From Oxalobacteraceae bacterium (GTDB lineage Bacteria > Pseudomonadota > Gammaproteobacteria > Burkholderiales > Burkholderiaceae_D), in contig JANXTY010000036.1 in NCBI GenBank assembly GCA_025352145.1, positions 1 through 64,000 of the forward strand: 64,000 nt of DNA, in the 5' to 3' direction. A program made the translations under genes and the position numbers. The notes under the pieces were generated by a model. It did not search any database, was not told where the DNA came from, and saw only the letters and a list, made by a program, of their open reading frames with translations. Shown here piece after piece: positions 53,095-63,040 of the stretch (positions are counted from its first letter, which is position 1; every line of letters starts with the position of its first letter).

Positions 53095-53493
53095 TCAGGC
53101 CCCAGGTTTACCAAGTTTTTCAAATATCTTATTGAGCTTCTCGTCCAATGTTGCAGCCGTAAATGGTTTAACCACATAGCCATTCGCACCTGCTTGAGCC
53201 GCAGCAATAATGTTTTCTTTTTTCGCCTCCGCTGTGATCATCAACACGGGAATTTTGCATAGCGTCGAATCAGCCCGCATTTGCTTCAGCATTTCAAGAC
53301 CATCCATATTGGGCATATTCCAGTCAGAAACAACGAAATCAAACGTGTCGCTACGTAGCTTCGCAAGCGCCAAGGTACCATCCTCAGCTTCCTCGACATT
53401 GGTGTATCCCAGTTCTTTGAGCAAATTTCGAACAATGCGCCGCATAGTCGAGAAATCATCCACTACTAAAAATTTTATATTTGAATCAGGCAT
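53095..53493 (-). CDS. cheY: Chemotaxis response regulator CheY
   Basis: 132 residues, a single receiver domain. [21 protein letters not shown], phospho-acceptor Asp in [13 protein letters not shown], Thr in [11 protein letters not shown] and Lys in [12 protein letters not shown] are all present. ATG 53493 has GGAG upstream. Coupled to cheZ, it is the canonical flagellar-motor CheY. Confidence 0.95.
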   Translation of the reverse strand: MPDSNIKFLVVDDFSTMRRIVRNLLKELGYTNVEEAEDGTLALAKLRSDTFDFVVSDWNMPNMDGLEMLKQMRADSTLCKIPVLMITAEAKKENIIAAAQAGANGYVVKPFTAATLDEKLNKIFEKLGKPGA

Positions 53494-53588
53494 GAATTAC
53501 TCCGTTATTTCATCAATTTTGGTGAGTACTGTTCATTACGTTTTTGCCTAATGCCTATTATTTCCCGCGCTAACGCACTATTAACGGC

Positions 53589-54665
53589 TCACACCCGCAA
53601 GGCCCGACTACCATGCGTGGCAAGATACCCCAGAACCATACCCGGCAGGTCGCCCAACGCACCAACCTCATGCGTACCGCCGAGGGCAATAGCTTCTCGC
53701 GGCATGCCAAATACAACACATGATGCCTCATCCTGGGCAAAATTATGTGCCCCTGAATTTTTCATTTCCAGCATTCCCGCAGCGCCGTCTCTTCCCATAC
53801 CTGTCAGTATGACACCCACTGCATTTTTTCCAGCAAATTTGGCAACCGATTGGAATAACACATCAACCGATGGCCGGTGACGATTGACAGGTTCTCCTTG
53901 ATCAAGTTGTGTAATGTAATTGGCGCCACTACGCGCCAGCAACAAATGAGAATGCCCCGGTGCTATATACGCATGCCCAGGCAAAACGCGCTCGCCTCCT
54001 TCCGCCTCGTTCACCGATATTTTGCAAAGGCTATCAAGTCGGCGGGAAAAAGACCGCGTAAACCCTTCTGGCATATGCTGCGCAATCAGAATACCGGGGC
54101 AGTCGGACGGCATTTGCAGCAAGAAGTCTTTGATCGCCTCCGTACCGCCAGTTGATGCCCCGAGGATAATTAATTTCTCACTACTAATCAGGGGGTTTTT
54201 GATGGATGGGAGCACAACACTACTCGCCTTGTTAGGGTCCAGAGAGGGAATTGAGCGCGGCCTTATACGTGCCTTCGATGCGATTCTGATTTTTTCAGCA
54301 ATCATCTCCGTATATTCCACCATGCCTTTTTGAATGGACATTCTTGGCTTGGTCACAAAATCGACAGCGCCTAGTTCTAGCGCACGCAGAGTAATTTCAG
54401 ATCCACGCTCAGTGAGCGAAGATACCATCACAACGGGCATCGGTCTTAAACGCATTAATTTTTCGAGAAAATCCAAGCCATCCATTTTCGGCATCTCAAC
54501 ATCCAGCGTTAAAACATCCGGGTTGGTTTGCTTGATGAGTTCGCGCGCAACCAAAGGATCGGGAGCGACTCCCACCACCTCCATATCCGGTTGGCTGCTA
54601 ATGATTTCTTTCATTACGCCACGGATCAACGCCGAATCGTCAACAATCAACACCTTGATTTTCAT
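53589..54665 (-). CDS. cheB: Chemotaxis methylesterase/glutaminase CheB
   Basis: 358 residues. Receiver domain (about 1-120; [17 protein letters not shown] with the phospho-Asp) and methylesterase domain (about 160-350) with catalytic Ser in [14 protein letters not shown], His in [14 protein letters not shown] and Asp in [19 protein letters not shown] 54665 has GGGAAG upstream. It demethylates chemoreceptors in the adaptation loop with CheR. Confidence 0.95.
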   Translation of the reverse strand: MKIKVLIVDDSALIRGVMKEIISSQPDMEVVGVAPDPLVARELIKQTNPDVLTLDVEMPKMDGLDFLEKLMRLRPMPVVMVSSLTERGSEITLRALELGAVDFVTKPRMSIQKGMVEYTEMIAEKIRIASKARIRPRSIPSLDPNKASSVVLPSIKNPLISSEKLIILGASTGGTEAIKDFLLQMPSDCPGILIAQHMPEGFTRSFSRRLDSLCKISVNEAEGGERVLPGHAYIAPGHSHLLLARSGANYITQLDQGEPVNRHRPSVDVLFQSVAKFAGKNAVGVILTGMGRDGAAGMLEMKNSGAHNFAQDEASCVVFGMPREAIALGGTHEVGALGDLPGMVLGYLATHGSRALRV

Positions 54666-54706
54666 AACATCTTCCCAGACTTTACCTTATTGCCAAAATC
54701 AGATAA

Positions 54707-55315
54707 TTAAAAAAGGTCGACATCGCCACCCACCGGTGCAGTCTTAAGACGACTTGCATAATCTTCCTCGCGTTTAGACACGGTCTCATTATTGACCTGC
54801 ATGAGTTTTTTGACCAATACTTTTCCGGTACGAGGGAAAAAATAAACTTTGCGGGGATGGATATCATTTAAATCTTCCGCCACAATGCGCAATTTTTCTG
54901 TCCGCAAAAAATCACGCACAAACTGGGCATTACGTTCACCCACATTAATGGCGGTGAATCCTTTTAGTACGTTTCCTCCTCCAAAGACTTTCGCCTCCAT
55001 ATTTTCACGCCGGGCACCGGCCTTGAGCAACTCATTGATCAGCACCTCCATCGCATATGTCCCATAACGCATCGATGCCGACGCTATATTTTCCGGATCG
55101 GTTCCCCCATCAGGCAACATGAAATGGTTCATGCCACCTACCCCAGAAATTCGGTCGCGAATACAAGCCGATACACACGACCCTAACACTGTCACAAGTA
55201 ACATATCCTTACCAGTATGATAGTACTCGCCAGGCAAAATTTTAGCGGCATCACAATCAAACGTTCTGTCGTAATATAAATTTTGCGTAATCTGTTCTAC
55301 CGGCATCTTGCTCAT
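54707..55315 (-). CDS. cheD: Chemoreceptor glutamine deamidase CheD
   Basis: 202 residues. The catalytic Cys is in [15 protein letters not shown], followed by HFMLP and, for the Thr region, [21 protein letters not shown]. It deamidates receptor glutamines. It ends in GGDVDLF, a tail resembling that of the CheZ-like protein at 59616. It starts 17 bp after cheR. Confidence 0.94.
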   Translation of the reverse strand: MSKMPVEQITQNLYYDRTFDCDAAKILPGEYYHTGKDMLLVTVLGSCVSACIRDRISGVGGMNHFMLPDGGTDPENIASASMRYGTYAMEVLINELLKAGARRENMEAKVFGGGNVLKGFTAINVGERNAQFVRDFLRTEKLRIVAEDLNDIHPRKVYFFPRTGKVLVKKLMQVNNETVSKREEDYASRLKTAPVGGDVDLF

Positions 55316-55332
55316 TTTGAGGGTCTCATTCT

Positions 55333-56193
55333 CTACGCCACTTGGGCATGATGACTGGTCAATTCATATACCGTCTTACCACGCAACTTTAAAGAATCAG
55401 TCGCATAGAGGAAATTTTCCGAATGCCCCGCAAATAATATCGCCTCGGGTTTCATCAACGGGACGAATCTAGAGAGAATTTTTCCCTGAGTAGGTTTGTC
55501 AAAATATATCATTACGTTACGACAGAAAATAGCATCAAATGGGCCGGAAATGGGCCAACTCTCTGATAACAAATTTAATGGTTTGAACGTCACCATATTC
55601 CGAAGCTCAGCACGAACCCGGGCAAACCCCGCTTGCTTTCCTCTTCCTTTTTGAAAGAAATATTTTGCTCGCTCTGGCGACATTTTATCCAGCCGCTCCA
55701 TCGGGTACACACCGTTTTCTGCAGTCGCTAGTACATTGGTGTCGATGTCCGTTGCGATGACATGTGCCGGAGGGGTCAACGTTCCAAACGTTTCACATAA
55801 AGTCATTGCTATCGAATAGGGTTCCTCACCCGTTGAGCTGGCGGAACACCACACGCTCACGGGTGCTTGCATTTTCTTAATATGTTGAGCCAACAAGGGA
55901 AAATGATGCTCCTCGCGGAAAAATGACGTGAGGTTAGTGGTTAATGCGTTGGTAAACGCTTCCCACTCGCTGCTATTTCTATCACTCTCCAAATCATCCA
56001 AATATTTGGCAAACGATATTATTCCGGTCGCACGCAAACGACGGGCTAAGCGGCTATACACCATCTCATGCTTGCTGTCAGCCAGCGCAATCCCTGCCCG
56101 CTTATAAATGATGGCTCTCACTCTTTCAAAGTCACGGACCGTAAACTCAAATTCCTTGATCGTTTCCAATTTATTATGCGCCACGAATTTCAC
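55333..56193 (-). CDS. cheR: Chemotaxis methyltransferase CheR (GTG start)
   Basis: 286 residues from a GTG. The N-terminal helical domain includes [26 protein letters not shown]. The SAM-binding domain has [30 protein letters not shown] and [18 protein letters not shown]. It methylates chemoreceptor glutamates. A 178-bp gap to cheW could hold a promoter, but I found no clear consensus. Confidence 0.94.
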   Translation of the reverse strand: MKFVAHNKLETIKEFEFTVRDFERVRAIIYKRAGIALADSKHEMVYSRLARRLRATGIISFAKYLDDLESDRNSSEWEAFTNALTTNLTSFFREEHHFPLLAQHIKKMQAPVSVWCSASSTGEEPYSIAMTLCETFGTLTPPAHVIATDIDTNVLATAENGVYPMERLDKMSPERAKYFFQKGRGKQAGFARVRAELRNMVTFKPLNLLSESWPISGPFDAIFCRNVMIYFDKPTQGKILSRFVPLMKPEAILFAGHSENFLYATDSLKLRGKTVYELTSHHAQVA

Positions 56194-56371
56194 GAGAATA
56201 GGATTCCTATCGTTAATTATTTTATGCCACTGCGATTCTGTGCTAACGCCAATACCCGGGTAATTCGACGCTCACAATGCACCACCAATTTTGCGAACGT
56301 TTTCAAACAATTTTTACCAAAATAAAACTATCTGGCAACGACAGTAATCAATTCGATGACTCTTGAAAATA

Positions 56372-56890
56372 TCATGGCGCCATCTGTGCAATTAATCCCA
56401 TATCACCGCTGCTCATCACTTTGTCAATATCCACAAGCAGCAACATGCGTTGATCGATAGTGCCCAAGCCAATCAGATAATCACTGTTAAACGCCGCACC
56501 CATTGCGGGGGTCGGCTTGATTTGCTCTGGAGTCAGCGTCGTCACATCAGAGACACTATCGACAACCATCCCCATAATATGATTGCAAATATTAAGAATA
56601 ATGACGACCGTAAATTGATCGTACACGGGGGTTCCCAGATTAAACTTGATGCGCATATCAATCACCGGGACAATGATCCCGCGCAAATTAATCACACCCT
56701 TAATAAACTCGGGTGCGTTAGCAATGTGCGTCACGACCTCATACCCACGAATTTCCTGCACTTTCAGGATATCGATTCCATATTCCTCTGCTCCTAAGGT
56801 AAAAGCCAGAAACTCAAGGCCGCCCGATTCTTTGCCGGGCCTGACACCGGAGTTTGCTTCTGCGGAAAAGATCTGTGTGTGTGTTTGCAT
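56372..56890 (-). CDS. cheW: Chemotaxis coupling protein CheW
   Basis: 172 residues from ATG 56890, which has AGAGG upstream; the longer frame overlaps cheA. The CheW beta-barrel is complete: LEFLAFTLGAEEYGIDILKVQEIRGY, FIKGVINLRGIIVPVIDMRIKF, VSDVTTLTPEQIKPTP. It couples receptors to CheA. It is located 10 bp after cheA. Confidence 0.95.
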   Translation of the reverse strand: MQTHTQIFSAEANSGVRPGKESGGLEFLAFTLGAEEYGIDILKVQEIRGYEVVTHIANAPEFIKGVINLRGIIVPVIDMRIKFNLGTPVYDQFTVVIILNICNHIMGMVVDSVSDVTTLTPEQIKPTPAMGAAFNSDYLIGLGTIDQRMLLLVDIDKVMSSGDMGLIAQMAP

Positions 56891-56900
56891 AGCCGAACCT

Positions 56901-59138
56901 CTAACTAGAAAAGGTAGTTTCGTCCGCGAGCTGGCGACTGGAGCGCAAGAGCGCGGAAACATCGAGAATCAACGATACACCGCCGTCCCCTAAAATAGTT
57001 GCACCAGAAATGCCGGCCACTTTGCGGTAATTCGACTCAAGATTTTTTACCACTACTTGTTGTTGGCCTACAAGGTCATCAACAAACAATGCCGCTTTGC
57101 GTCCATCGGATTCAAGAATAACGACAATGCCTTGCCATGGTTCCGTGAAACGCGGCGTAATTCCAAACATTTGATAAAGGGGGATCAGTGGCAAATACTC
57201 GCCCCGTACTTTTACAACCCGCCCTTTCCCGCTAATTTCTTTAATGTCTTCCGGGGTAGGCTGCAAAGACTCGATTACAAAGCCCAGGGGTAGAATGTAG
57301 ATCTCTTCTCCGACTCGGATGGACATGCCATCGAGAATCGCCAATGTCAGGGGCAAAGAAATCGCAATGGTCGTTCCAAATCCTTTGGCGGATCGAATGT
57401 CAACGGCACCACCCATTGCCGCGATATTGCGCTTAACGACATCCATTCCAACTCCGCGCCCGGATACATCCGTCACAATCTCGGCAGTAGAAAAACCGGG
57501 AGCAAAAATAAGCTGCCAGACTTCGGAATCTTTCATTCCATCTGAGACCACCAAATTTTGTTGCGCGGCTTTTGCAAGTATTTTTTCACGCTGTAGACCA
57601 CCGCCATCATCGCTCACTTCAATGACAATATTTCCCCCTTGATGTCGGGCTGAGAGAAACAACTTGCCGACCTCAGATTTTCCAGCCGCAGAACGCACGC
57701 CAGGCATTTCAATTCCGTGGTCAATACTGTTGCGTACCAGATGTGTCAGCGGATCAACGATGCGCTCTATGAGCCCTTTATCAAGCTCGGTCGAGGCGCC
57801 ATGCGTTATGAAATCTACCTTCTTCCCCAGCTTGGTCGCCAAGTCACGTACCATCCGTGGAAAACGGGAAAACACAAAATCCATTGGCATCATGCGTATA
57901 GACATCACCGCTTCCTGCAAATCGTGTGTGTTACGAGTCAATTGGCTGACACTATTTAACAACCGTTCATGCGCCATCGGATCTAACGAGTCGGTGCGTT
58001 GCTCGATCATCGCCTGCGTAATAACCAGCTCGCCGACCAGGTTAATGAGCTGATCGACTTTTTCTATGCTGACGCGAATCGAGGATGAATCCTGTCCATT
58101 GTTTACCTCGCGTTTAGCGCTGGTTCTCCTTTCAGGGTGTCCAGCACTGGCGGACTCAAGCGCCGCCTCTCCAGGAGTCGTACTGCTTGCAGTGGAAGAC
58201 GGCATACTGGAAGCGGCTGAATTTGCTAACTCTTTTATTTTTTCAAGGGGCTGAAAAAAACCATAGCCGCGCTTTTCATCCGTTGGCTCAGTCGGTTCCG
58301 ACTCTGGCACAGGTTCAAAAAAACCATAACCCCGCTGCTCATCCGTGCTCGCTTTTTCCTCTTCTAATGGAAGAGGATCAAAAAACCCGAAACCTTGGTC
58401 CTTTTCTACCTGTATCTTCGTCGCATCTTCAGCTGCGCCAGGAAGTGGCGCTAACATAAACTCGTCCGAAATTTTCATATCCTCTGGATTAAGGATAAAC
58501 GCACAGATGGCGATGATGTCTTCAATTTTTTCATTGGTTGCCAACGATAAAACGAATTTCCCCTCATCCATTGGCGTTAGCACAATATGTCCCAATAAGC
58601 CAAGTTCTGCAGACAAGGCATTCATATCCTGAGCGGCGATATTGGGAAGTTCAATACGAAATCGATGTGTGGCATCAGCATCAAAGGTTGCCAATGGCTG
58701 GGTAATTCGATGCGTGGCTGGCACAGTGGGTGCTGGCACAATCACGGCTACATTTTGGGAAAGTGATTGAAGTAACATGCGGACGTTTGCGACCGCATCC
58801 TGATCGACGGGAGCACCATTGCGATGACCGTCCAATTGCATTTTAAGAACATCTTTGGCAGCAAAAAATGCATCGACGTGTTCCGACGTGAGCGCCATTT
58901 CTCCTTTACGAATTTTATCGAGCAAAGATTCCAGAATATGGGTTACTTCGGTCATGTCCGTCAAACCGAAAGTTGCCGCTCCCCCTTTAATCGAGTGCGC
59001 AGTCCGAAAAATCGCATTCAAATGTTCGAGATCAGGCGCGGATATGTCTACAGCAAGGAGCAGCCTTTCCTTTTCCGCTAGAAGTTCTTCGGCTTCGTCG
59101 AAAAACACCTGGAAAAACTGACTCATATCAATCGTCAT
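56901..59138 (-). CDS. cheA: Chemotaxis histidine kinase CheA
   Basis: 745 residues. The P1 domain has the phospho-His in FRTAHSIKGGAATFGL (about 48). After a P2-like region comes a linker with three copies of [FY]GFF[DEQ]P (about 250-297). P3 dimerisation, P4 kinase (LTHLVRNSIDHGIE N-box, VSDDGGGL, TDVSGRGVGMDVVK, GTTIAISLPLTLAI) and P5 CheW-like regulatory domains follow. It phosphorylates CheY and CheB. Confidence 0.95.
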   Translation of the reverse strand: MTIDMSQFFQVFFDEAEELLAEKERLLLAVDISAPDLEHLNAIFRTAHSIKGGAATFGLTDMTEVTHILESLLDKIRKGEMALTSEHVDAFFAAKDVLKMQLDGHRNGAPVDQDAVANVRMLLQSLSQNVAVIVPAPTVPATHRITQPLATFDADATHRFRIELPNIAAQDMNALSAELGLLGHIVLTPMDEGKFVLSLATNEKIEDIIAICAFILNPEDMKISDEFMLAPLPGAAEDATKIQVEKDQGFGFFDPLPLEEEKASTDEQRGYGFFEPVPESEPTEPTDEKRGYGFFQPLEKIKELANSAASSMPSSTASSTTPGEAALESASAGHPERRTSAKREVNNGQDSSSIRVSIEKVDQLINLVGELVITQAMIEQRTDSLDPMAHERLLNSVSQLTRNTHDLQEAVMSIRMMPMDFVFSRFPRMVRDLATKLGKKVDFITHGASTELDKGLIERIVDPLTHLVRNSIDHGIEMPGVRSAAGKSEVGKLFLSARHQGGNIVIEVSDDGGGLQREKILAKAAQQNLVVSDGMKDSEVWQLIFAPGFSTAEIVTDVSGRGVGMDVVKRNIAAMGGAVDIRSAKGFGTTIAISLPLTLAILDGMSIRVGEEIYILPLGFVIESLQPTPEDIKEISGKGRVVKVRGEYLPLIPLYQMFGITPRFTEPWQGIVVILESDGRKAALFVDDLVGQQQVVVKNLESNYRKVAGISGATILGDGGVSLILDVSALLRSSRQLADETTFSS

Positions 59139-59190
59139 TATTGGCCCCGTGATTTATCTACCGAATCATCTTGACTGTGCAGAAAATTTA

Positions 59191-59556
59191 TTAGCCGATC
59201 ACTTTTTTAACCACTTCTATTAATCGCTGTGGGTCAAATGGTTTGACTAACCATCCATTAGCACCGGCGGCCCTGCCTTTTGCTTTCATCTCATCACTTG
59301 ACTCTGTCGTCAACATCAGAATCGGCACTTTCTGGTAACTCCCGATTCCCCTCAATAGTTTAATCAAGGACAATCCATCCATACGCGGCATATTTTGATC
59401 CGTGAGGACAAGATCCACGGTTTGATTTTTTGCTTTTTCAAGGCCATCTTGACCATCCACCGCTTCGATTACGAGGTAGCCTGCGGCCTTGAGACTAAAT
59501 GCCACCATTTGGCGCAATGAGCTTGAGTCATCTACTGCAAGTATTGTTTTGGCCAT
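59191..59556 (-). CDS. cheY: CheY-like response regulator upstream of cheA
   Basis: 121 residues, a single receiver: ILAVDDSSSLRQMVAFSLKAAGY, Asp in LVLTDQNMPRMDG, Thr in LMLTTESSDE, Lys in GWLVKPFDPQRL. It differs from the downstream CheY, so it is probably a modulator or phosphate sink rather than the motor CheY. GGGAGC precedes the ATG. Confidence 0.92.
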   Translation of the reverse strand: MAKTILAVDDSSSLRQMVAFSLKAAGYLVIEAVDGQDGLEKAKNQTVDLVLTDQNMPRMDGLSLIKLLRGIGSYQKVPILMLTTESSDEMKAKGRAAGANGWLVKPFDPQRLIEVVKKVIG

Positions 59557-59615
59557 CTTTGCTCCCGCTTTTCAAAATTCAGACGAAATGCCCTGTGTTT
59601 TTTATTTCCTGTTCG

Positions 59616-60164
59616 TCAGAACAGCTCAATATCGCCACTATCCAGATGTTTCTGAGTCACTGCTTTTCGTAATACATTTTTGAGTTCCAAACTCTGAATG
59701 GCGAGCGCCATATTTATGCTACTCAACATCGTCACAATCGCATCACTGTCACTTTCCGGCAACATACCCGCACCATTCGCACCCAGGGTTCCCAGAAATT
59801 CTCTCAAACCGGTTACGCGCCGCATTGTCCTGTCAATCAATTGACTCGTCATATCTTGAAACTGCATGCCAGTAATCGCTGCGTTAACATGAGAACCGAT
59901 CTCGTCATGTAAAGCCCTCATTCGTTCGACGCTTTCTGGCGACGGCGTACCCCCCGCCAAAAATAAGTCCACGGTCTCTTGCTGCATGCAAACGGCAGCA
60001 TGAATCGCCATAAAACTAGCACCCAATTTGTCAATAGCCTCCCCAAGCAAAAGAGTCGTCTGAATTAAGTCAGCTTCCACTTCAATTAAATGTTTTTTCC
60101 CATGATCCGATACGCCCGTTAACAAGCGCTTTACCTGCGAACCAAGAACTTTTTTTCTTGTCAT
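59616..60164 (-). CDS. CheZ-like chemotaxis protein
   Basis: 182 residues from ATG 60164 (AAAGGA 8 bases upstream; ATG 60173 is the alternative). All-helical. The helix AAITGMQFQDMTSQLIDRTMRRV carries a DMTSQ that matches the catalytic DLTGQ of CheZ, but the CheY-binding QVDDLL tail is absent and the protein ends SGDIELF. It sits between motB and a cheY, so I propose a second CheY phosphatase perhaps specific to the 59191 regulator. The CheZ relation rests on this motif. Confidence 0.6.
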   Translation of the reverse strand: MTRKKVLGSQVKRLLTGVSDHGKKHLIEVEADLIQTTLLLGEAIDKLGASFMAIHAAVCMQQETVDLFLAGGTPSPESVERMRALHDEIGSHVNAAITGMQFQDMTSQLIDRTMRRVTGLREFLGTLGANGAGMLPESDSDAIVTMLSSINMALAIQSLELKNVLRKAVTQKHLDSGDIELF

Positions 60165-60214
60165 TGGAAGCATCCTTTAATAGATCTGATCAAAGTAGAA
60201 AGCAAATAATTGAG

Positions 60215-61144
60215 TTATTTAGAGGTGGCGGCGGGCGCCCTCTGCTCAAGCATTGCTTCATTTGATACCTCAAGCATTTTGCCATCATTCGCGATTGATT
60301 CTTCCGTTTTTTTATTCATTACTACTATGCTAATGCGTCGATTAATCGGATTAAATGGATCTTCGGCGTCAATGAATACAGCCGATGACAGGCCGACAAC
60401 GCGTAATACCTTAGTTTCATCCATCCCGCCCAAGATTAACTCTCTCCGCGAGGCGTTTGCCCTATCGGAAGATAGCTCCCAATTGCTGTAGCCTTTCTCG
60501 CCATTGATATACGGTGTCGCATCGGTATGGCCTGACAAACCAATTTTATTGGGCACTTCATTGAGCGACTTCCCAATTTCATGAAGAATTTCTTTGGTGT
60601 ATGGTTGCAGATCCGCCTTTGCCAAGGCAAACATGGGTCTATTTTTCTCATCGACAATTTGAATCCGCAAACCCTCGGTTGTGATATCCAGCAAAAGCTG
60701 CTTCTTATACTGCTTCAACGTCGGATTCGATTCAATAGCCGCTTCAATACGATTCTTAAGCCCCTTCAAACGTTCCATTTCAACGCGTTCTAACTCTGCC
60801 TGCGCTGCTTTCAAGTCATATGATTTTTTCTGAGGAGGCTCGCTTCCTTTTTTCACTTGTCCATCTTTTTTGGTCAAATCTCTTCCACCACCCTGAAGTA
60901 CACTAGTACTATCTCCACTTCCCGATCCACCTAACATGCCGACCCGCAGCGGGGTCTGAAAATATTCCGATATGCCATTTAAATCTCCCTTTGTGGTGGA
61001 CCCCAAAAGCCACATTAACAAAAAAAAAGCCATCATCGCAGTGACGAAATCAGCGTAGGCGATCTTCCATGCGCCGCCATGCGCTCCACCGCCAGATTTT
61101 TTGATTTTCTTAACAATTATCGGGCGAAGCCCTTCATCAGCCAT
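60215..61144 (-). CDS. motB: Flagellar motor stator protein MotB
   Basis: 309 residues. One membrane span with the proton-carrying Asp (WKIAYADFVTAMMAFFLLMWLLGS, Asp about 32), a plug/linker region, and an OmpA-like peptidoglycan-binding domain (LSGHTDATPYINGEKGYSNWELSSDRANASRRELI). It anchors the stator to the cell wall. It starts 24 bp after motA. Confidence 0.95.
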   Translation of the reverse strand: MADEGLRPIIVKKIKKSGGGAHGGAWKIAYADFVTAMMAFFLLMWLLGSTTKGDLNGISEYFQTPLRVGMLGGSGSGDSTSVLQGGGRDLTKKDGQVKKGSEPPQKKSYDLKAAQAELERVEMERLKGLKNRIEAAIESNPTLKQYKKQLLLDITTEGLRIQIVDEKNRPMFALAKADLQPYTKEILHEIGKSLNEVPNKIGLSGHTDATPYINGEKGYSNWELSSDRANASRRELILGGMDETKVLRVVGLSSAVFIDAEDPFNPINRRISIVVMNKKTEESIANDGKMLEVSNEAMLEQRAPAATSK

Positions 61145-61168
61145 AATAATTCTCTTTGGTAGCGCGCA

Positions 61169-62029
61169 TTATTTTGTCTTGGATTTCTTAATATGATCTT
61201 CAAGTTCCGAGAACGAAGGCCGTTCGGTTGAAAATAATACCTTGCGACCAAATTCGACAGCAAGGGCTGGCGCATAGCCGTTTAGACTAGCCAACAAAGT
61301 CACTTTGACGCACTGATACATTTTTGTGGATTCATGCAGTTTTTGCTCGAGCAAACTAGAGAGTGGTCCGACAAAACCATAGGCCAACAAAATTCCAAGG
61401 AAAGTACCTACTAGCGCATTAGCGATCAAAATGCCTAATTCCGCTGGCGGGATACCGACCGATGCCATGGTATGTACCACCCCCATCACCGCTGCGACAA
61501 TACCAAATGCGGGCATACCATCTCCCAACTTGGCGATACAGTGCACCGGTACCTCGCCCTCATGATGATGCGTCTCAATTTCATTGTCCATTAAGTTTTC
61601 GATCTGAAAAGCGTCCATGTTTCCAGATACCATGAGCCGTAGATAGTCGGTCATGAATTCAACGATATGGTGGTCTGTAAGCACACCTGGGTATTTGCTA
61701 AACAAAGCGCTTTCTTCAGGCTTATCAATATCGCCTTCAATTGACATCAAGCCTTCTTTTCGTACCTTGCTAAGCACATCGAAGAGTAAAGACATCATCT
61801 CCATATACAGCGCTTTGGTGTATCTGGAACCCTTTAACAGGGTAGGTAGCGATTTTAATGTCGCCTTGATCGCTTTTAGATCATTCCCCACCAAAAATGC
61901 GCCGAATGCAGCACCGCCAATCATCAGCAATTCTACAGGCTGTAATAGCGACGCAAGATGGCCTCCAGAGATAGCAAAGCCACCAAAAACCGAGCCCAAT
62001 ACAATGACATAACCAATAATGACAAACAA
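61169..62029 (-). CDS. motA: Flagellar motor stator protein MotA (TTG start)
   Basis: 286 residues from TTG 62029, chosen because GGAG lies 9 bases upstream and it yields the family-standard start MFVIIGYVIVLGSVFGGFAISGGH and length; an in-frame upstream start at 62083 adds 18 atypical residues. There are four membrane spans, the conserved GDGMPAFGIVAAVMGVVHTM loop and GTFLGILLAYGFVGPL. It forms the proton channel with MotB. Confidence 0.94.
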   Translation of the reverse strand: MFVIIGYVIVLGSVFGGFAISGGHLASLLQPVELLMIGGAAFGAFLVGNDLKAIKATLKSLPTLLKGSRYTKALYMEMMSLLFDVLSKVRKEGLMSIEGDIDKPEESALFSKYPGVLTDHHIVEFMTDYLRLMVSGNMDAFQIENLMDNEIETHHHEGEVPVHCIAKLGDGMPAFGIVAAVMGVVHTMASVGIPPAELGILIANALVGTFLGILLAYGFVGPLSSLLEQKLHESTKMYQCVKVTLLASLNGYAPALAVEFGRKVLFSTERPSFSELEDHIKKSKTK

Positions 62030-62154
62030 TTTCGTGGACTCCGCAGCGGAAGATGGAATACCAGGTAATTCCACCGAATTCAACGTAAGCTACCAAAACA
62101 CAACCTCACGAGCTGCAAACAGAAGTGGTGTATGTAGCGCTCAAATTCAACAAC

Positions 62155-62181
62155 ATTGCGACATAACCTACAATAACTTGA
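62155..62181 (-). promoter_or_regulatory. Candidate sigma-28 (FliA) promoter for motA
   Basis: On the minus strand TCAAGTTA, 11 bp and GTCGCAAT resemble the flagellar consensus TAAAGTTT-N11-GCCGATAA (about 10 of 16 positions), 126 bp upstream of the motA start. The element is weak. Confidence 0.3.
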
Positions 62182-62219
62182 GAATAGCTGCGGAGCAAGA
62201 GAATTACGCTGGGAGAGAC

Positions 62220-63023
62220 TCAAAAAAACCAACCATAAAGAATCGCATTTCCAGACCCCACAACAGAGGTAAGCGCTGGAGGCGAATCTGGAACACTAAA
62301 TTCGTAGCTCAACAATAGTGATCCCGGCCGCATTTCGACTGTCGCTTTTTTCCACAAAGCAGGCATAGCGGCCGGCGATAAATAGGCGAACACCACATCA
62401 AATTGCGAAAGATCGAGCCGAGTGTAATCGCCGTAAATAAATCTTCCTTGACTACGCCTCAATCGTGCGAGCAACCAGCTTGCAAGCCATGCTAGAGGAG
62501 CCAATTCAATCCCCACAAAAACGCTCTCCGGCCTTTTCATTGCAAGGTCAATTACCAGGCCACCTAAACCACTGCCTATATCTACGAAACGAATGGGCCT
62601 GTCCTTTGGCAGCAAATCGGCGACAGCTTTCCAAGTCGCTGGCATAGACGGGTAAAACGGAACTTGGGACCGGAAAGTGGTCCAATACATGCCAAGAGAA
62701 AAGAGGAATGCAACGAGAAAAATAATGGAAGGAAGGTGCAATGAATATGCACAGAACAAGGATATAGGGAAGAAAAACTGAATGAATATCCACCACCTAG
62801 CCAGTCCCATCACCCGTACGATTGCTGCTGAAATCAATCCTTGCAAGAACAGAGCAACAATAACAGTGATAGGTTGCCTGGTGAAGGCCCCGGCCAAACC
62901 GACTATTAATAAAACAAGCAGTAAAGCAAGAAACTGAGCGGCAAGTGCCTTCATTGCCGGTGTTCGAAAAGCGGAGTGGTTTTGTTTTTCGTTCAGGCTC
63001 GACGAAACATCTTTTTTACCCAT
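62220..63023 (-). CDS. Membrane-anchored class I SAM methyltransferase
   Basis: 267 residues from ATG 63023 (MGKKDVSSSLNEKQN); a longer frame would overlap flhC. Four hydrophobic spans lie at about residues 30-115. A methyltransferase domain follows: motif I VDIGSGLGGLVIDLA, acidic loop FVGIELAPLAWLAS, then FDVVFAYLSPAAMPALWKK. The substrate is unknown. Its place between flhC and motA suggests a motility- or envelope-linked role, but this is only contextual. Confidence 0.75.
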   Translation of the reverse strand: MGKKDVSSSLNEKQNHSAFRTPAMKALAAQFLALLLVLLIVGLAGAFTRQPITVIVALFLQGLISAAIVRVMGLARWWIFIQFFFPISLFCAYSLHLPSIIFLVAFLFSLGMYWTTFRSQVPFYPSMPATWKAVADLLPKDRPIRFVDIGSGLGGLVIDLAMKRPESVFVGIELAPLAWLASWLLARLRRSQGRFIYGDYTRLDLSQFDVVFAYLSPAAMPALWKKATVEMRPGSLLLSYEFSVPDSPPALTSVVGSGNAILYGWFF

Positions 63024-63040
63024 ACAGCAAAACGCAAAAA

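Noticed and set aside
60215-62029. ExbB/ExbD or TolQ/TolR pair
   Set aside because: The OmpA-type peptidoglycan domain and MotA-specific loop identify MotAB.
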